Source of the DNA: Adiantum capillus-veneris
Lineage: Eukaryota; Streptophyta; Polypodiopsida; Polypodiales; Pteridaceae
DNA length: 64,000 bases
Assembly (NCBI GenBank): GCA_014529385.2
Contig: CM043942.1
Span: 19,233,991-19,297,990 of the forward strand
Direction: 5' to 3'
In this document: positions 1-11,489 of the stretch, piece by piece
Layout of the letters: every line of letters starts with the position of its first letter
Position numbering within the stretch: the stretch's first letter is position 1
The notes under the pieces: model-generated
Databases searched by the model: none
The model's input: the letters and a program-made list of their open reading frames with translations, nothing else
What the model was told of the DNA's origin: nothing
Made by a program: the position numbers and the translations under genes

Positions 1-768
1 CAATCGGTAGAGAGCGGAATGCATGCACAAACAAATGAATGGGACAATGCCAACTGAGACCCACCGATCTGGTTGCCTTACCAAACTTTAGGGACCCTTG
101 GAAATCTTGCAGCACCTTACGCTTGAAAGAAAGAAAAGCCCAATGGTATGGAGTTGGCCATTCTGCACTCTGCAATGAGGGTGTCTCCACGGCTTCTAAC
201 CTACCATAGCTTTGGCTTGACTTCGGCACCACGTACTTGTGGGAGTACATGAATATTCGCTGCTTGGTAAGTTTTTTCGATGAAACATTAGGAAACATAA
301 GCTCCCCAATGTGAGCATGCACAACCATGAACGTGCCTGAGAGGCACTCAAGTGGCTGCTCCTCAACTAAGCTGGATGGAAAAACATCTTTACAAATGTC
401 CTTAGTTAAACATAATGATCACATAAACGTAAACATGACATATGCATGGGATAGCTAAACCATGAAAACTTACAATGAGGTGCAAATTGAGTAGAAGCTC
501 TCTTGAGGTGGAGCTCAGCTGCACTGTAGACGTGTTGCACGATGGCCACCATTCCGGACTTTGTTTCTTTGAATTTCAATAGCCGGCCCTTCCAATGACG
601 TTCCAATATGCCTCGACACCGTACGCAATGAGGTCCAGCACGTGACGGTTGCATGTAGATCCATGCACCCTTCTTGAACACTTGTGGGATCCATACCCCC
701 TCTGAGTCTTTTGGGTTGTGCAACACAATCTCCTCTATCTCTGGTTTGGGCCGTCTATGCGTGGACAT
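1..768 (-). CDS. Hypothetical two-exon gene, 3' part cut by window edge (locus 1)
   Basis: Exon 1 runs from 768 to 474 and starts with ATG at 766-768. It is 98 codons plus one base and ends at a consensus donor GTAAGT (473-468). Exon 2 starts at 387 after an 86-bp intron ending in AAAG, and stays open for about 128 codons to the window edge. Exon 1 carries a basic start, a DSEGVWIP segment, a CVRC pair and an HWKGRLLKF segment. Exon 2 begins VFPSSLVEEQPLECLSGTF. The same exon order, motifs and intron phase recur in a decayed copy at 32036-32940, which supports the acceptor chosen here. I do not recognise the family. A chromatin-reader (BAH-like) fold crossed my mind but is not supported. It could be a host gene or a gene carried by a transposon. 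Further exons may lie outside the window. Confidence 0.55.
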
Positions 769-1286
769 GCTTGGGAAGTTGGGCTTAGGAAGGGATTTGA
801 AAGAGTTGAGTACTGTGGAGAGAGAATGAGGAGCTGAGGGGAAGGTGAGGTGAGCTGCCTATGGTGGCTATGGTGGCTTTGACAGTGGAGATAGAGAAAG
901 AGAGGAGTGAGAGGTAGAGAGGATAGTGGAGTTGTGGGCTATTGAGTGTGGGACTGTAGAGGGTTGATGGAGGTGTGAGAGAAGGGGGAGCTATGGAGAG
1001 AGAGGAAGAGAGTGGTGGAAAGCTTTTGGCTATGTCTGCCTTGACTGTAGAGAGAGAATGGGAGGAGGGAGAAGAGGGAGAGTGTGGGAGAGAAAAGTAA
1101 TGAGGGAGAGAGAGAAAAGTGGATTTTGGGGGGAAAATTTGACTTTTTAAAGTTAGTTTATGTTTTGGAGGCAAATGGGTCAACTGTGGAACTTTTAAAA
1201 AAAATTCAATTTTTTGGGTTTTTAAGCATGCGCGTTTTTTTTTGGGGGTCCCTCCCTCTTTTATGACACCTCTCTCCTCCTATTTA
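769..1286. other. Purine-rich stretch upstream of locus 1
   Basis: The plus strand is GA-rich (repeats of GAGAG and GGAGA), so the minus strand upstream of the locus 1 start is a CT-rich leader. The paralogue at 32 kb also has a CT-rich leader (31480-31720). Open frames here are low-complexity (serine/proline/leucine) and are not called as genes. No TATA box stands out. Confidence 0.4.
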
Positions 1287-1314
1287 CCCCCCCCCCCCCC
1301 CCCCCCCCCCCCCC
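1287..1314. repeat. Uninterrupted C tract, 28 bases
   Basis: There are 28 consecutive C on the plus strand (G on the minus strand), next to CT-rich DNA. A run of the same length occurs at 56297-56324. Confidence 0.95.
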
Positions 1315-2599
1315 AGCCTACCTCCCACCTCTCTCTAAGAACCAAGCATTGAAGAGGGAGACAATTAGGCTGCACCCCTACCATTCCTCCCCCTCTAGGT
1401 GATATCCCAAGAGCCTTCTCATTGGTTCTCCCTTAAGCCTTCACTAATCAAAAAGGCCCAAGGAGAGTCCATATTTTTCCTAATGAAGGCATGTACAATC
1501 TTTCCATATGTGTAAAATGATGATCCATGTTTGTTTCATCATATCTAGCACATTGATTTATACATACAACGTGTTTATACTCATGTAGGTACATAAAAAG
1601 TGCTTTTTGTTTCATGCCAAGTATTGATAGGAACACTATTTTGATCGTGTCTCCCAAAGCACTATGAATAATGTTGAACCCTTTAAACCAGAGATTGAAC
1701 ACATCATTTATAACATTTTCTCCCTTTTGTGTCACGTGAAAATTATGCACAAGAAGGAACCCATTCAACCAAAATCAAAACCTTGATTAAACTTGTGGAT
1801 AAATGTACTTAGGTCATTGGTATCACTTTGCGAGTGACACTGAGTTACTAATCGTTCCTTGGGTGGAGTTAGAGTAACACATGGAGTCATGAGTTTGATG
1901 AGTGGTTATATATGTTTTATGGTTTGCTTTGGTGAGTTAATTTTAAGTGTTTTATGTCCATTAACTTATATAGGGATATATGGTTAGTCAATCCAAACCG
2001 TGCAGACAGATATGGATAAGGGGGCTTTATTTTTGTTACACGGTTGTTTGCATAAGTAAAATTATGTGATAAGATATTATCCTATGTTATGATCCTGAGC
2101 TTGATGCATTTTTTTGAGGTCAAGTACTTTATTTTTCATGTTATGCATGAGCCCAAAAACAGGGAAAAGTTACTTTTTTGCAAATATGTGATGTTATGGC
2201 ATATTCTTAACCAATGTGGTGAAGCTATTCTGCATCATAATTGAGCTAATAGGATGAATTCATATGATGTATGGAACCTCATGAATGGATGTGGGTGCCT
2301 CATGTACATGTGTATATTGATTTCCACCCTTCTAGGTCAAAACTAGCTCTATGTGCTAGGAGGGTGAGATGCGGTCATAATGCATCACTTATGCATGGCT
2401 AAACATTATCAAAATGGGTTTTGGAGTTATATTTAGCCATTTATTAGACTTCTTTTATGCATATAAAGTTCTTATTTTAAGGTCCATGTGTGTTGGCTTG
2501 GTTTGATTGCAGTTTGTATCGTCAAACTCCAAGTGTGGGAGTTAGTTCAATAAGCAATATGATTTATGGTCAAGGGAGAAAGAGATCCCTCATGGATTA
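1315..2599. other. No supported gene
   Basis: This is AT-rich sequence with one minus-strand open frame of 106 codons (1448-1768) that matches nothing I recognise. The stretch from about 1785 resembles decayed LTR or leader sequence in style, but no second copy, primer site or coding domain was found. Confidence 0.3.
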
Positions 2600-3487
2600 T
2601 GATTTTGATTTTGAAGGTGAAAGCTGGTGTGGATCTTGGATTTTTTTTTGGTGATATGGTTGTACTTCCAAAATGGTGTCAAATTTTTTGCAGCCATGCT
2701 ATGTACTAAACTGTTTTTGCAAGATAAATGTGCATCACCTAGTGTAGGGTGGAGCTCTCACCCATGTGATGGGATTAGATTATGGTTCATTGTCTTTGGA
2801 TTGGTTTATGGTGTGGTATTGATGGATTATGGTGGATGTATAGGAGTAGAGACCCTATAAAACCTGATTGGTTGCAAAAGATTATTTGTGCATATGGACA
2901 ATGTTATTGTGATTGGACTCATGTGTTATGTTTCTCATGATAGTGTCACTACAAGATTAGGGTCACCTACATTGCTTACCCTTTGATAAAAGGGTCATTG
3001 ACCTAGAGATTTGTTGGATTGGGGGTGTTGCCTAGATCTTCCTCATATGTGATTTTGACAGTGAAAGCTGGTGAGGATCTTGGATTGTTTTTTGGTGATA
3101 TGGTTGTACTGCCCAAATGGTGTCAAAATTTTTGCAGCCATGCTATGTACTAAAGTGGTTTTGCAAGATAAATGTGCATCACCTAGTGTAGGGTGGAGTT
3201 CTCACCCATGTGATGGGATTAGATTATGGTTCATTGCCTTTGGATTGGTTTATGGTGTGGTATTGATGGATTATGGTGGATGTGTAGGAGTAGAGACCCT
3301 ACACAACCTGATTGGTTGCAAAAGATTGTTTGTGCATATGGACATTGTTATTGTGATTGGACTCATGTGTTATGTTTCTCATGATAGTGTCACTACAAGA
3401 TTAGGGTCACCTACATTGCTTACCCTTTGATAAAAGGGTCATTGACCTAAAGCTTTGCTGGATTGGGGGTGTTGCCTAGATCTTCCT
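2600..3487. repeat. Two-copy tandem duplication, 444-bp unit
   Basis: Unit 1 (about 2600-3043) and unit 2 (about 3044-3487) align at a constant offset of 444 bp, with only scattered substitutions. The open frames at 2627-2860 and 3071-3430 are equivalent positions in the two units. The second stays open longer because a stop in the first (TATAAAA against TACACAA) is absent. There is no coding family and I treat the frames as incidental. Confidence 0.85.
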
Positions 3488-3943
3488 TTTTGTTAGGTTT
3501 ATTTACATGATTTGTGCATCGGGGGTTGAACTACCAATAGAGATAATGCATCGGGGATGCTGAAAATCAAAGAGGCATGGCGCCTAAATTGGTATGGTTG
3601 GTGCTAATTTCCTACCACCTGTTGATATTTGAAATACTTTCGGAGCTCGAGTTCATGGGGGGAAGTAATGCGGCCTTGTATTATCTCTAGATTAGGTAAG
3701 TTGGAGGTGTTCTAGATCACTCGTAAATGAAGTCAAATTCTTTTTGTCCATACTAGAGTAGAAGTGGATGGGTGGACCGGTTGATCCCTACTGAAGGTCT
3801 GATGCTCTACTAACCATTTATATCTTGATGTTATGGTATAGCCAAGTTTTTTTATTGCATATATTCATGGTTGTCTGTTTCATTTAGATGGGACATTTAA
3901 AGATTCTCTTTTGTCATTCTCTAGTGTTTTTGTGTTCTCTTTA

Positions 3944-4008
<65 letters not shown>

Positions 4009-4267
4009 GTGGTGTACATACATATTCACCCTTCACTTTTCCATTTTCTTGAGTACTCTTTCATTTATATCACACATTCAAGGGTAGCACTAGTTTCTAG
4101 GTACCTCTAGATGTATTCCGATGCATGGGTTGAACTCGATGCTAGGTGAAGCACTGAGAACTCATCCCCTATGCAAACACTTTTGCAAGTCTAATGTGTA
4201 TTGAAATTTTATAAAACTGTAGATTGTGTAGTTTTTGCAAAGACCCCTGGGGAGGGGTAGCTCTCCA
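3488..4267. other. No supported gene; contains a (CT)n(CA)n microsatellite
   Basis: A dinucleotide tract of about 10 CT repeats followed by about 22 CA repeats lies at 3943-4006. A purine run (ATGGGGGGAAGTA near 3655) resembles a polypurine tract before an LTR, but no matching LTR pair was found. Otherwise nothing can be assigned. Confidence 0.35.
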
Positions 4268-4552
4268 GGGGTCTAGTCCTAAAGAATGCTTTTGCAACAT
4301 CTTCAATCTTTATCTAGCTTAATGATAGCCAGATTGTAATTCAATATTGGTAAAATACTCGGATCCCTATAATTGATAAAAAAGATCTTCCATTCTAGGC
4401 ATAGTGAACCTGTTCTTAATTGTGCGATTATATAGTGCTCTATAGTCAACACAAAGTTGCATAGAACCATCTTTTTCCTTCACAAATAAGACTGCCAAAA
4501 CCCATGGAGAATTTTTGTGTTTAATTAAACCTTTATCTACATTGCATCTAGC
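4268..4552 (-). pseudogene. Ty3/gypsy reverse transcriptase fragment (outer element of nest)
   Basis: Read on the minus strand, the segment carries the fingers/palm start of a Ty3 reverse transcriptase: [11 protein letters not shown], then [19 protein letters not shown], then GSEYFTNIELQSGYH, then KIEDVAKAFFRTR. Two in-frame stops and one frameshift interrupt it. The first catalytic aspartate (usual KIDL) reads NIEL, so Asp is replaced by Glu. The fragment ends abruptly near 4268, before the YxDD box. Its upstream half (protease and the FLEEFKDVFP segment) lies on the same strand at 14911-15640, so the copia element between them was inserted into this older element or both were trimmed together. 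Confidence 0.8.
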
Positions 4553-5477
4553 TCTAATTGTAAAGGACCACATACTCCTCACCAAAGTTGCACACATCTC
4601 GCATGTATCTCACCATATGTTGCAAATTGCCCCTGTGCTCATGGCCAATATCAGTTGATGCATGGCTAACTACTCCCATTGAAAATGCACCTACCACAAA
4701 TGCAATCTTTTCCAAGATTAGTATCTTGTACATGAGACTCCCAAATGCTGATGCAATCTTGGGAATACTTGCCAATCTGACCATCTCAGTCAAATCAAGC
4801 TCAGGACTCCACTCATGGAAATCACCCTAACACCCAAACTCTAATCCTTGGAATCCATCCTTGTGTGTCCATCGCATGTCACATGTGCACCAAGAGCATA
4901 TGTCTATCCTAAACCCTATATGGAAAGAGAAATGCCTAGCTCCCCAACTCGAATGCATCAAACTCTGGCCTAAGTATATCAATGAATGAATGAATCAAGG
5001 TTGAATCCTTAGTGATCAAACCATCCATATCCGTCATTGTATCCACAAATTACATGTCATGTTGCACAATTGTCTACAAAATTGGCTCGACATGCTCACA
5101 AACTGGAGCATCATGGAACCCAAAAGAGACACTCCTCGTCTCTTTGCATGGTAGTGTACTCACGAATACTGTGCCGTATGGCACGTGACGTACTTGCATC
5201 ACATGAATCATGCAAACACTAGAACTTGCTATGACTAGCTATCCACAATGCAATCTAAATTTTTGCTCGTCCAACAATATTTGACATCCATTGTCTCGTA
5301 ATTGACTCATAGAGATCAAGATCTGTGTCAAACCTGGAACATGGCATACATATCACTACACACATGATGCACCTCTCCACAATGATAGCTTGACATCTCC
5401 TGCACCAACTATGTCATGCAATCAACCATAATCTAGACACACACGTACAAGCATACCATTAGTATATGTGCTAAACC
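4553..5477 (-). pseudogene. Ty1/copia remnant, 3' part (protease continuation, RT end)
   Basis: Near 5477-5225 the minus strand resumes the copia protease interrupted at 12583: EWF/STY across the join, then IVGAGDVKL, then VPGLTQILISMSQL. Integrase and most of the reverse transcriptase are missing. The region 4793-4554 is the RT to RNase H junction with ASAFGSLMY, IAFVVGAFS and VRYMRDV, the usual copia order. There are several stops and frame shifts. The downstream LTR is absent and the copy ends against the Ty3 fragment at about 4552. Confidence 0.8.
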
Positions 5478-6085
5478 TGTAAGGTCTCGACTTTCGAATC
5501 CCACACAAGTTCTATTACGTATTTAAATTTTTCAACCATCGCTTATTATTTAGAATATTCAAGTTCAAATTATGAACCTTAGGGTGAGAAAACCTAGAAT
5601 TTAAAATTTACGGTACAAAATTTTGACATGTTTAGCTATACGAATCACTAACTAACTTATTACAAGACTTATGTACTGATTGTAGAATTTTTTCTTACTA
5701 CTGTAAAGTTAGTTTAAGACTGTAAAGTTTAACTTGAAAATGTCAAGTAAATTATCATTAAGAAAATTTTAAAAAAAATTATGAAGTCCAAAGATACACA
5801 TGGATGACACATGAAGACACATGGACTCACCTGGACTCACATAGGAGGGGACAAAGTGGGACACATAGTCACATGAGAAGGAGAGGCTAGTCTTGACTAA
5901 TGTTAATGAGGGGGGGCTGTGTGGCCTTATCTCTTGATGATGAGGACAAATTGGTCAAGCTGATGGGTACCACAAGGAAACCAAAAACGTGGGTATGATT
6001 TTTTTATAAAAAAATCAAAAATAAAAAAATAATTTAAAAAATATTTTTTCCTTAAAAAAAAAGAGTTGGACGTTTTCTTTTCAGC

Positions 6086-6093
6086 TATAAATA
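6086..6093 (+). promoter_or_regulatory. TATA box in Gypsy1 5' LTR
   Basis: TATAAATA in the context GCTATAAATAGAGC, about 910 bp before the LTR exon ATG. It is conserved in the 3' LTR at 10422-10429. Confidence 0.75.
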
Positions 6094-6204
6094 GAGCATC
6101 CATATTCACACTTTAAACATAGAGATTGCCTCTATAACGCTCACGAAGTGCTGTCACTTCTCTTAGAGAGAAGGCGCCCACAAACCACTAAGAAAGCAAA
6201 AACT

Positions 6205-6505
6205 CTAGTGGATTAGTAAGGTGCATATTAATTAAGCATTCAATTAACTTTAGGAATGATGTGTGTGTGTTTTATCTTACTCTAATCTCTCTAATAGATT
6301 AGTAAGATTCAATTAGCTTTAAGAATGATGTGTGTGTGTTCTCTTTTATCCTCATTTCTCTAGTGCGTTAGTCAAATTCAATTAGTTTTAAAAAGGATGT
6401 GTGTGTGTATTCTCTTTTACTCTAATCTTTTTGATGGATTAGTAAGATTCAATTAGCTTTAGAAAAGATGTGTGTGTATGTTCTCTCTTACTCTAATCTC
6501 TCTAA
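6205..6505 (+). repeat. LTR minisatellite, four units of about 70 bp
   Basis: Each unit contains GATTAGTAAGATTCAATTAG (with variants), a TTTAAGAATGATGTGTGTG segment and a TCTTTTACTCTAATCTCTCT segment. The array lies between the TATA box and the LTR exon, so it would be in the transcribed leader. Confidence 0.8.
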
Positions 6506-7002
6506 GTATACTTACTCTCTCTAGCTAGTACATCTTCACTATTAACTTATGCATAGTTAATTGAAAGTTAATACATAAGAGCTCTCATCACACTCTTATT
6601 ATGCATTTATTCATTCACCAATTTTGTTGTCAATTAGATTAATTAGTATTTTGAATAATACTAAAAATTGATCCAGTTGAAGTATAGAAATTGAAGTTAG
6701 AATTGGATTAGAAATGTCATGCATAAAAGTAATGCGTTTCTAAACTTTCACTCATAGTTTACACACTTAATTTTTGATTAATTAAGATTAGAAAATATTT
6801 TGATATATAGAAATTAGATATAGTACAACAACACTATGTGTGAATCCGAGTTGGCGAGGGTTCAAAATTAGAGACTCTCTTTAGAAAATATTAATAAAGT
6901 AATATTCAAGAAAAATAAATGACCTTCCATTTCAAGGAGATTACTAGGGAAATTGACCAATTTAAAGTTCTTACTATATAACCTAAGTGTAGTACAAACG
7001 AA

Positions 7003-7121
7003 ATGGCTCCAAAGCGTGCTCGAACCCAAGGCGCTAATGATCATGAAGCCAGTACAAGTAACGGGGGAACTCCTGCGGAACATGTTATGTCTCTACCAAT
7101 CGGATCAGAGCTATGGTACAG
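7003..7121 (+). CDS. LTR-encoded first coding exon, Gypsy1 5' LTR copy
   Basis: The ATG at 7003 opens 39 codons plus two bases, reading MAPKRARTQGANDHEASTSN then GGTPAEHVM, and ends at donor CAG/GTTAGT (intron from 7122). The basic, KR-rich start resembles the N-terminus of plant Ty3 Gag. The 3' LTR copy is 4 bp longer, which restores phase 0, so this copy carries a small frame-changing deletion. The related exon in Gypsy2 (25563-25703) shares the KR-R, GA-D-EA-TSN pattern and the donor position. The acceptor in Gypsy1 is lost with the internal deletion. That the exon is spliced is inference. Confidence 0.6.
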
Positions 7122-7796
7122 GTTAGTGTTTCAGTTTCAAGTTATGCATCATTGCATATGCGAGACCATAGAAATATATTATTTACCTTATGAAAAGAAA
7201 ACACGGACCGAAACCAAGGGGTCTAACCCCAAGAAGCTCGGCATATGTTTGACAAGTAGGAAAGAATGTCTGGTTAAACTGGTTGCCATAGGAAAGAATG
7301 TTTGTCCAAAACCTTGGGTATGGTTTCTCTGAAGTCTCTCTACTTATTAGCGCTGGCATTATGTGGCAGTTGCCGAGGCCTGAGATGACGCCCAGGATGG
7401 CAGCGTTGATGTTGTGGTGGGAGTATACCCAGATTAGCCCAACTGGATACTATAGTTTTGTTTTTCCATGGCGTGAGGATGACGCCCAAATTGGCACCAC
7501 TGTTGCTGTGGCGGGAGTATGTCTAGATAAGCACAACGAGTACGTATCGAGCGGTATGGGATGCTCAGGATGACAAGGGTTTTTATAAATAATTTATATA
7601 TCGATGGGACATAATAGCGCCAGTAGAGATTCTTAGGTGAACCTAATCCAAGGGTTGTTCGTTTAAAATTGGATGACTTCTTGTTTGACTATTGTTTGTA
7701 ATTCTGTTTGAAGGGTTGTTTTAACGAACGAGTATCATAAATAAAGAAAAGGAACATGTATGTTTAAACAGTGTGGTAGTAATTAGACAACAAAAC

Positions 7797-9808
7797 AACA
7801 GTATCACAGGGTGGTACTGGATCTTTGTAAAGGACTATGCTTTTAAAAGTGCACCACTAACCGACTTGCTAAAGAAAGGAGCTATGATACTTTGGGAAGA
7901 ACAACATGAATCTTGCTTCAAACAGCTTAAGGAGTATCTTGATTCAAAACCCCTCTTAAAACTTCCCGACTTCACCCAAGAATTTGAGGTGATCACAGAT
8001 GCTAGTAACCTTGCATTAGGAGGAGTCCTTACTCAAGAAGGAAGGCCTGTAGCTTACATTTCTCAGAAGTTTAGGATTCATGAAGTGAATTATGCTACAC
8101 ATGATTTAGAATTGCTAGCAGTTATTCACGCTCTCAAGCTATGGAGACATTATCTATTGGGATGCAAATTCCAATTGGTAACAGATCACAAGAGCCTTAA
8201 GTGGATTTTTACCCAACCTAACCTTAACATGAGACAGAGGAGATGGATAGAGCTCATGCACAAATATGATTTTGATATTAAATTTAGACCAGGTAAGGAT
8301 AATGTTGTGGCAGATGCCCTAAGCCGTAAAGCTTTTTTGGGGGAAATTTCCATGGCTAACAACCCTATTTTAGACAAGGTCTCCGATGCTGCTGTCAAAG
8401 ATGTAGATTACCAGATGATTGCTAGTATCCTATGTGAAGAGAGGGTATCATCAAATCAGCCTAAACCTCTACATTACTCCTTAGAAGATGGGAAAGTTTA
8501 CTATAGGAATCGACTACACATTACCTAATGATTCTACCCTAAGGAATGCTATCCTATAATGAAGCACATGATGGCCCAACTTCAAGACATCCAGGTTATG
8601 CCAAAACCATCAATGCACTACAAAAAAGCTACTATTGGCAAGGTATGAAGGGCGATGTACTTGGATATGTCAAGCAGTGTTTGTCTTGTCAAAGGATTAA
8701 GGAAGAGAGACTAAAGATGCCAGGTAAATTACATCCTATAGATATTCCCCAAATGAAATGGGAATGTATCAGCATGGACTTTATCACCAGGTTTCCTTTT
8801 GTTCAAGTTGGCTATGATTCAATCATGGTCATAGTTGACTTGATTACTAAGATGTCTCACTTAATCCCAGTAAAGACAACCTTTACAGCTTCAGATATTG
8901 CTCATCTGTTTGTGAAGGAGGTTTTCAGAATTCATGGTTTACCCAAGAGGATTGTCAATGATCGTGATGCCAAGTTTACTTCAAAATTTTGGGTATCATT
9001 CTTTCAAGCTATTGGAACCCAATTATGTTTTAGTACTGCTTATCATCCTCAAACTGATTGGCCAAACTGAAAGAGTTAATCAAGTAATTGAAGACATCCT
9101 TAGAGCCTACGGCAATAGAGAACCTCGCAAGTGGATTCAATACCTACCCTTGGTAGAGTATGCATACAATTCCTCTACTCATAGAAGTATTAAAATGACA
9201 CCTTTTAATGCTCTTTATGGTCAAGAATGTTTATCACCTCTTAACTTTTCTGACTCCACTATAAGGGTAGAAGCTTCAAAGAAAATGCTCGAAGAAATGG
9301 AAGCTCAAACCAAATCTATTCGAAGGGATATTCAAGCGGCTCAAGATCAACCAAAGAAGTACGCAGACTTGAAAAGATCTGATCGGATTCTCAGAGAAGG
9401 TGAAAAAGTTTTCTTACAAATAAAGCCCAAAAAGAGAAATCTGTCTCTCGGATGGTATAAGAAGCTAGCTACCGATATTGTGGACCTTACGAAATAATCA
9501 AGGTTGTAAGTGATCAAGCTTATAGACTAAAACTCCCTTCCCATCTCAAAGTGCATGATGTATTTCATGTAAGTCTGTTAAAACCTTATGTATGTAACTC
9601 TGATCATGTCCTTGATGATGAGCAAATCATTTTACCTGCTGAAGATGTTCTATAGCTTCAACCTGATACTATCCTAGAAACTCAAGAAAGAAAGCTTAGG
9701 AATAGATCTATTAGAGAACATCTTATTTTATGGAAGGATTTCCCTGTAGAAGATGCTACATGGGAAGATGAGACAACCCTTCTTAAGGATTACCCTTCAC
9801 TGTTCTAG
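7797..9808 (+). pseudogene. Gypsy1 pol remnant: RT end, RNase H, integrase, chromodomain
   Basis: It begins at GWYWIFVKDYA (connection after RT). RNase H follows with [22 protein letters not shown] and VADALSR, so all four acidic residues are kept. Integrase has an HHCC finger (SRHPGY to CLSCQ), SMDFITR, NDRDAKF and, after the frame break, QTERVNQ. A GPY/F-type segment (YCGPYEII) and a chromodomain (ILETQERKLRNRSI to DATWEDE) end it. Breaks are frameshifts near 8521 and 8553, an extra T at about 9058, a frameshift near 9470 and a TAG at 9653. The protein cannot be made as one piece. Confidence 0.88.
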
Positions 9809-9835
9809 AGATGAGGGCATCTCAAATTCTAAGTT

Positions 9836-9843
9836 GGGGAGAC
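9836..9843 (+). promoter_or_regulatory. Gypsy1 polypurine tract
   Basis: GGGGAGAC lies directly before the TGTAAGG start of the 3' LTR, the expected plus-strand primer position. Confidence 0.7.
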
Positions 9844-10421
9844 TGTAAGGTCTCTACTTTCGAATTCCACACAAGTTCTATTACGCATTTGAATTTTTCA
9901 ACCATCACTTATTATTTAAAATATTCGAACTCAAATTATGAACCGTCGGGTGAGAGAACCTAGAATTTAAACTTTAGGTACAAAATTCTGACATGTTTAG
10001 CTATACGAATCACTAACTAACTTGTTGCAAAACTTCTTTACTCATTGTAGAATTTTCTCTTACTACTGTAAAGTTAGTCTCAGACTGTAAAGTTTAACTT
10101 GAAAATGTCAAGTAAATTATCATTAAGGAAATAAATAAAATATTTATAAAGTCCAAAGATACACATGGACGACACATGAAGGCACATGGACTCACCTGGA
10201 GTCACATAGGAGGGGACAAAGTGGGACACACAGTCACATGAAAAGGAGAGGCTAGTCTTGACTAATCTTAATGAGGGGGGGCTATGTGGCCTTATCTCTT
10301 GATGATGAGGACAAATTGGTCAAGCTGATGGGTACCACAAGGGGACCAAAAACGCACGTATGAATTTAAAAAACAACCCAAAAAGAAAATGAAAAAAAAC
10401 GTTGGACGTTTTCTTTTCTGC

Positions 10422-10429
10422 TATAAATA
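10422..10429 (+). promoter_or_regulatory. TATA box in Gypsy1 3' LTR
   Basis: TATAAATA, same context as the 5' copy. It could drive transcription into the flanking copia DNA. Confidence 0.7.
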
Positions 10430-10539
10430 GAGCATCCATACTCACACTTTAAACATAGAGATTGCCTCTATAACACTCACAAAGTGCTGTCACTTCTCTT
10501 AGAGAGAAGCCGTCCGCAAACCACTAAGAAAGCAAAAAC

Positions 10540-10850
10540 TCTAGTGAATTAGTAAGGTACACATTAAGTAAGCATTCAATTAGCTTTAGGAATGACGTGT
10601 TTATGTTATCTCTTACTCTAATCTCTCTAATAGATTAGAAAGATTCAATTAGCTTTAAGAATGATGTGTGTGTGTTCTCTTTTATCCTCATTTCTCTACT
10701 GCATTAGTCAGATTCTATTAGTTTTAAAAAGGATGTGTGTGTGTATTCTCTTTTACTCTAATATTTATAATGGATTAATAAGATTCAATTAGCTTTAGAA
10801 AAGATGTGTGTGTATGTTCTCTCTTACTCTAATCTCTCTAAGTATACTTA
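10540..10850 (+). repeat. LTR minisatellite, 3' LTR copy
   Basis: It has the same four-unit array of about 70 bp as at 6205-6505, diverged by substitutions. Confidence 0.75.
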
Positions 10851-11366
10851 CTCTCTCTAGTTAGTACATCTTCACTATTAACTTATGCATAGTTAATTGA
10901 AAGTTAATACATAAGAGTACTCATTACACTCTTATTATGCATGATGAAATTCTCATTCACCAATTTTATTGTCAATTAGATTAATTAGTATTTTGAATAA
11001 TACTAAAAATTGATCTAGTTGAAGTATAGAAATTGAAGCTAGAATTGGATTAGAAATGTCATGCATAAAAGTAATGCATTTATAAACTTTCACTCGTAGT
11101 TTACACACTTAATTTTTGATTAACTAAGATTAGAAAATATTTTGATCTATAGAAATTAGATATAGTGCAACAACACTAATTGTGAATCCGAGTTCGCAAG
11201 GGTTCAAAATTACAGACTCTCTTTGGTAAATTTTAGTAAAGTAATATTCAAGAAAAATAACAAGGTTATTTATATGTAAAAATGACCTTATATTTCAAGG
11301 AGATTACTAGGGAAATTGACCAATTTAAAGTTCTAACTGTATAACCAAAGTGTAGTACAAAACAAA

Positions 11367-11489
11367 ATGGCTCTAAAGTGTGCTCGAACCCAAGGTGCTA
11401 ATGATCATGAAGTCGGTACAACTAACGGGGGAACTCCTACAGAACATGTTATGTCTCCACCAATCAGATCAATCAGAGTGATTCTACAG
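11367..11489 (+). CDS. LTR-encoded first coding exon, Gypsy1 3' LTR copy
   Basis: Forty-one codons from ATG, exactly phase 0, reading MALKCARTQGANDHEVGTTN then GGTPTEHVM, ending at donor CAG/GTTAGT (intron from 11490). It retains the reading frame seen in Gypsy2, unlike the 5' LTR copy. In the 3' LTR it has no downstream Gag exon, so it serves only as the sequence template for the next copy. Confidence 0.55.

Larger units (their letters stand above)
5478..7796 (+). repeat. Gypsy1 5' LTR, truncated at its 3' end
   Basis: It aligns with 9844-12160 of the 3' LTR and stops matching about 2.3 kb in, after AATTAGACAACAAAA. About 430 bp of U5 is missing. It contains a TATA box, a four-copy minisatellite and the LTR exon described separately. 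Confidence 0.92.

Noticed and set aside
785-1183. 132-codon open frame on the minus strand upstream of locus 1
   Set aside because: It is serine/proline/leucine low complexity produced by GA-rich DNA.
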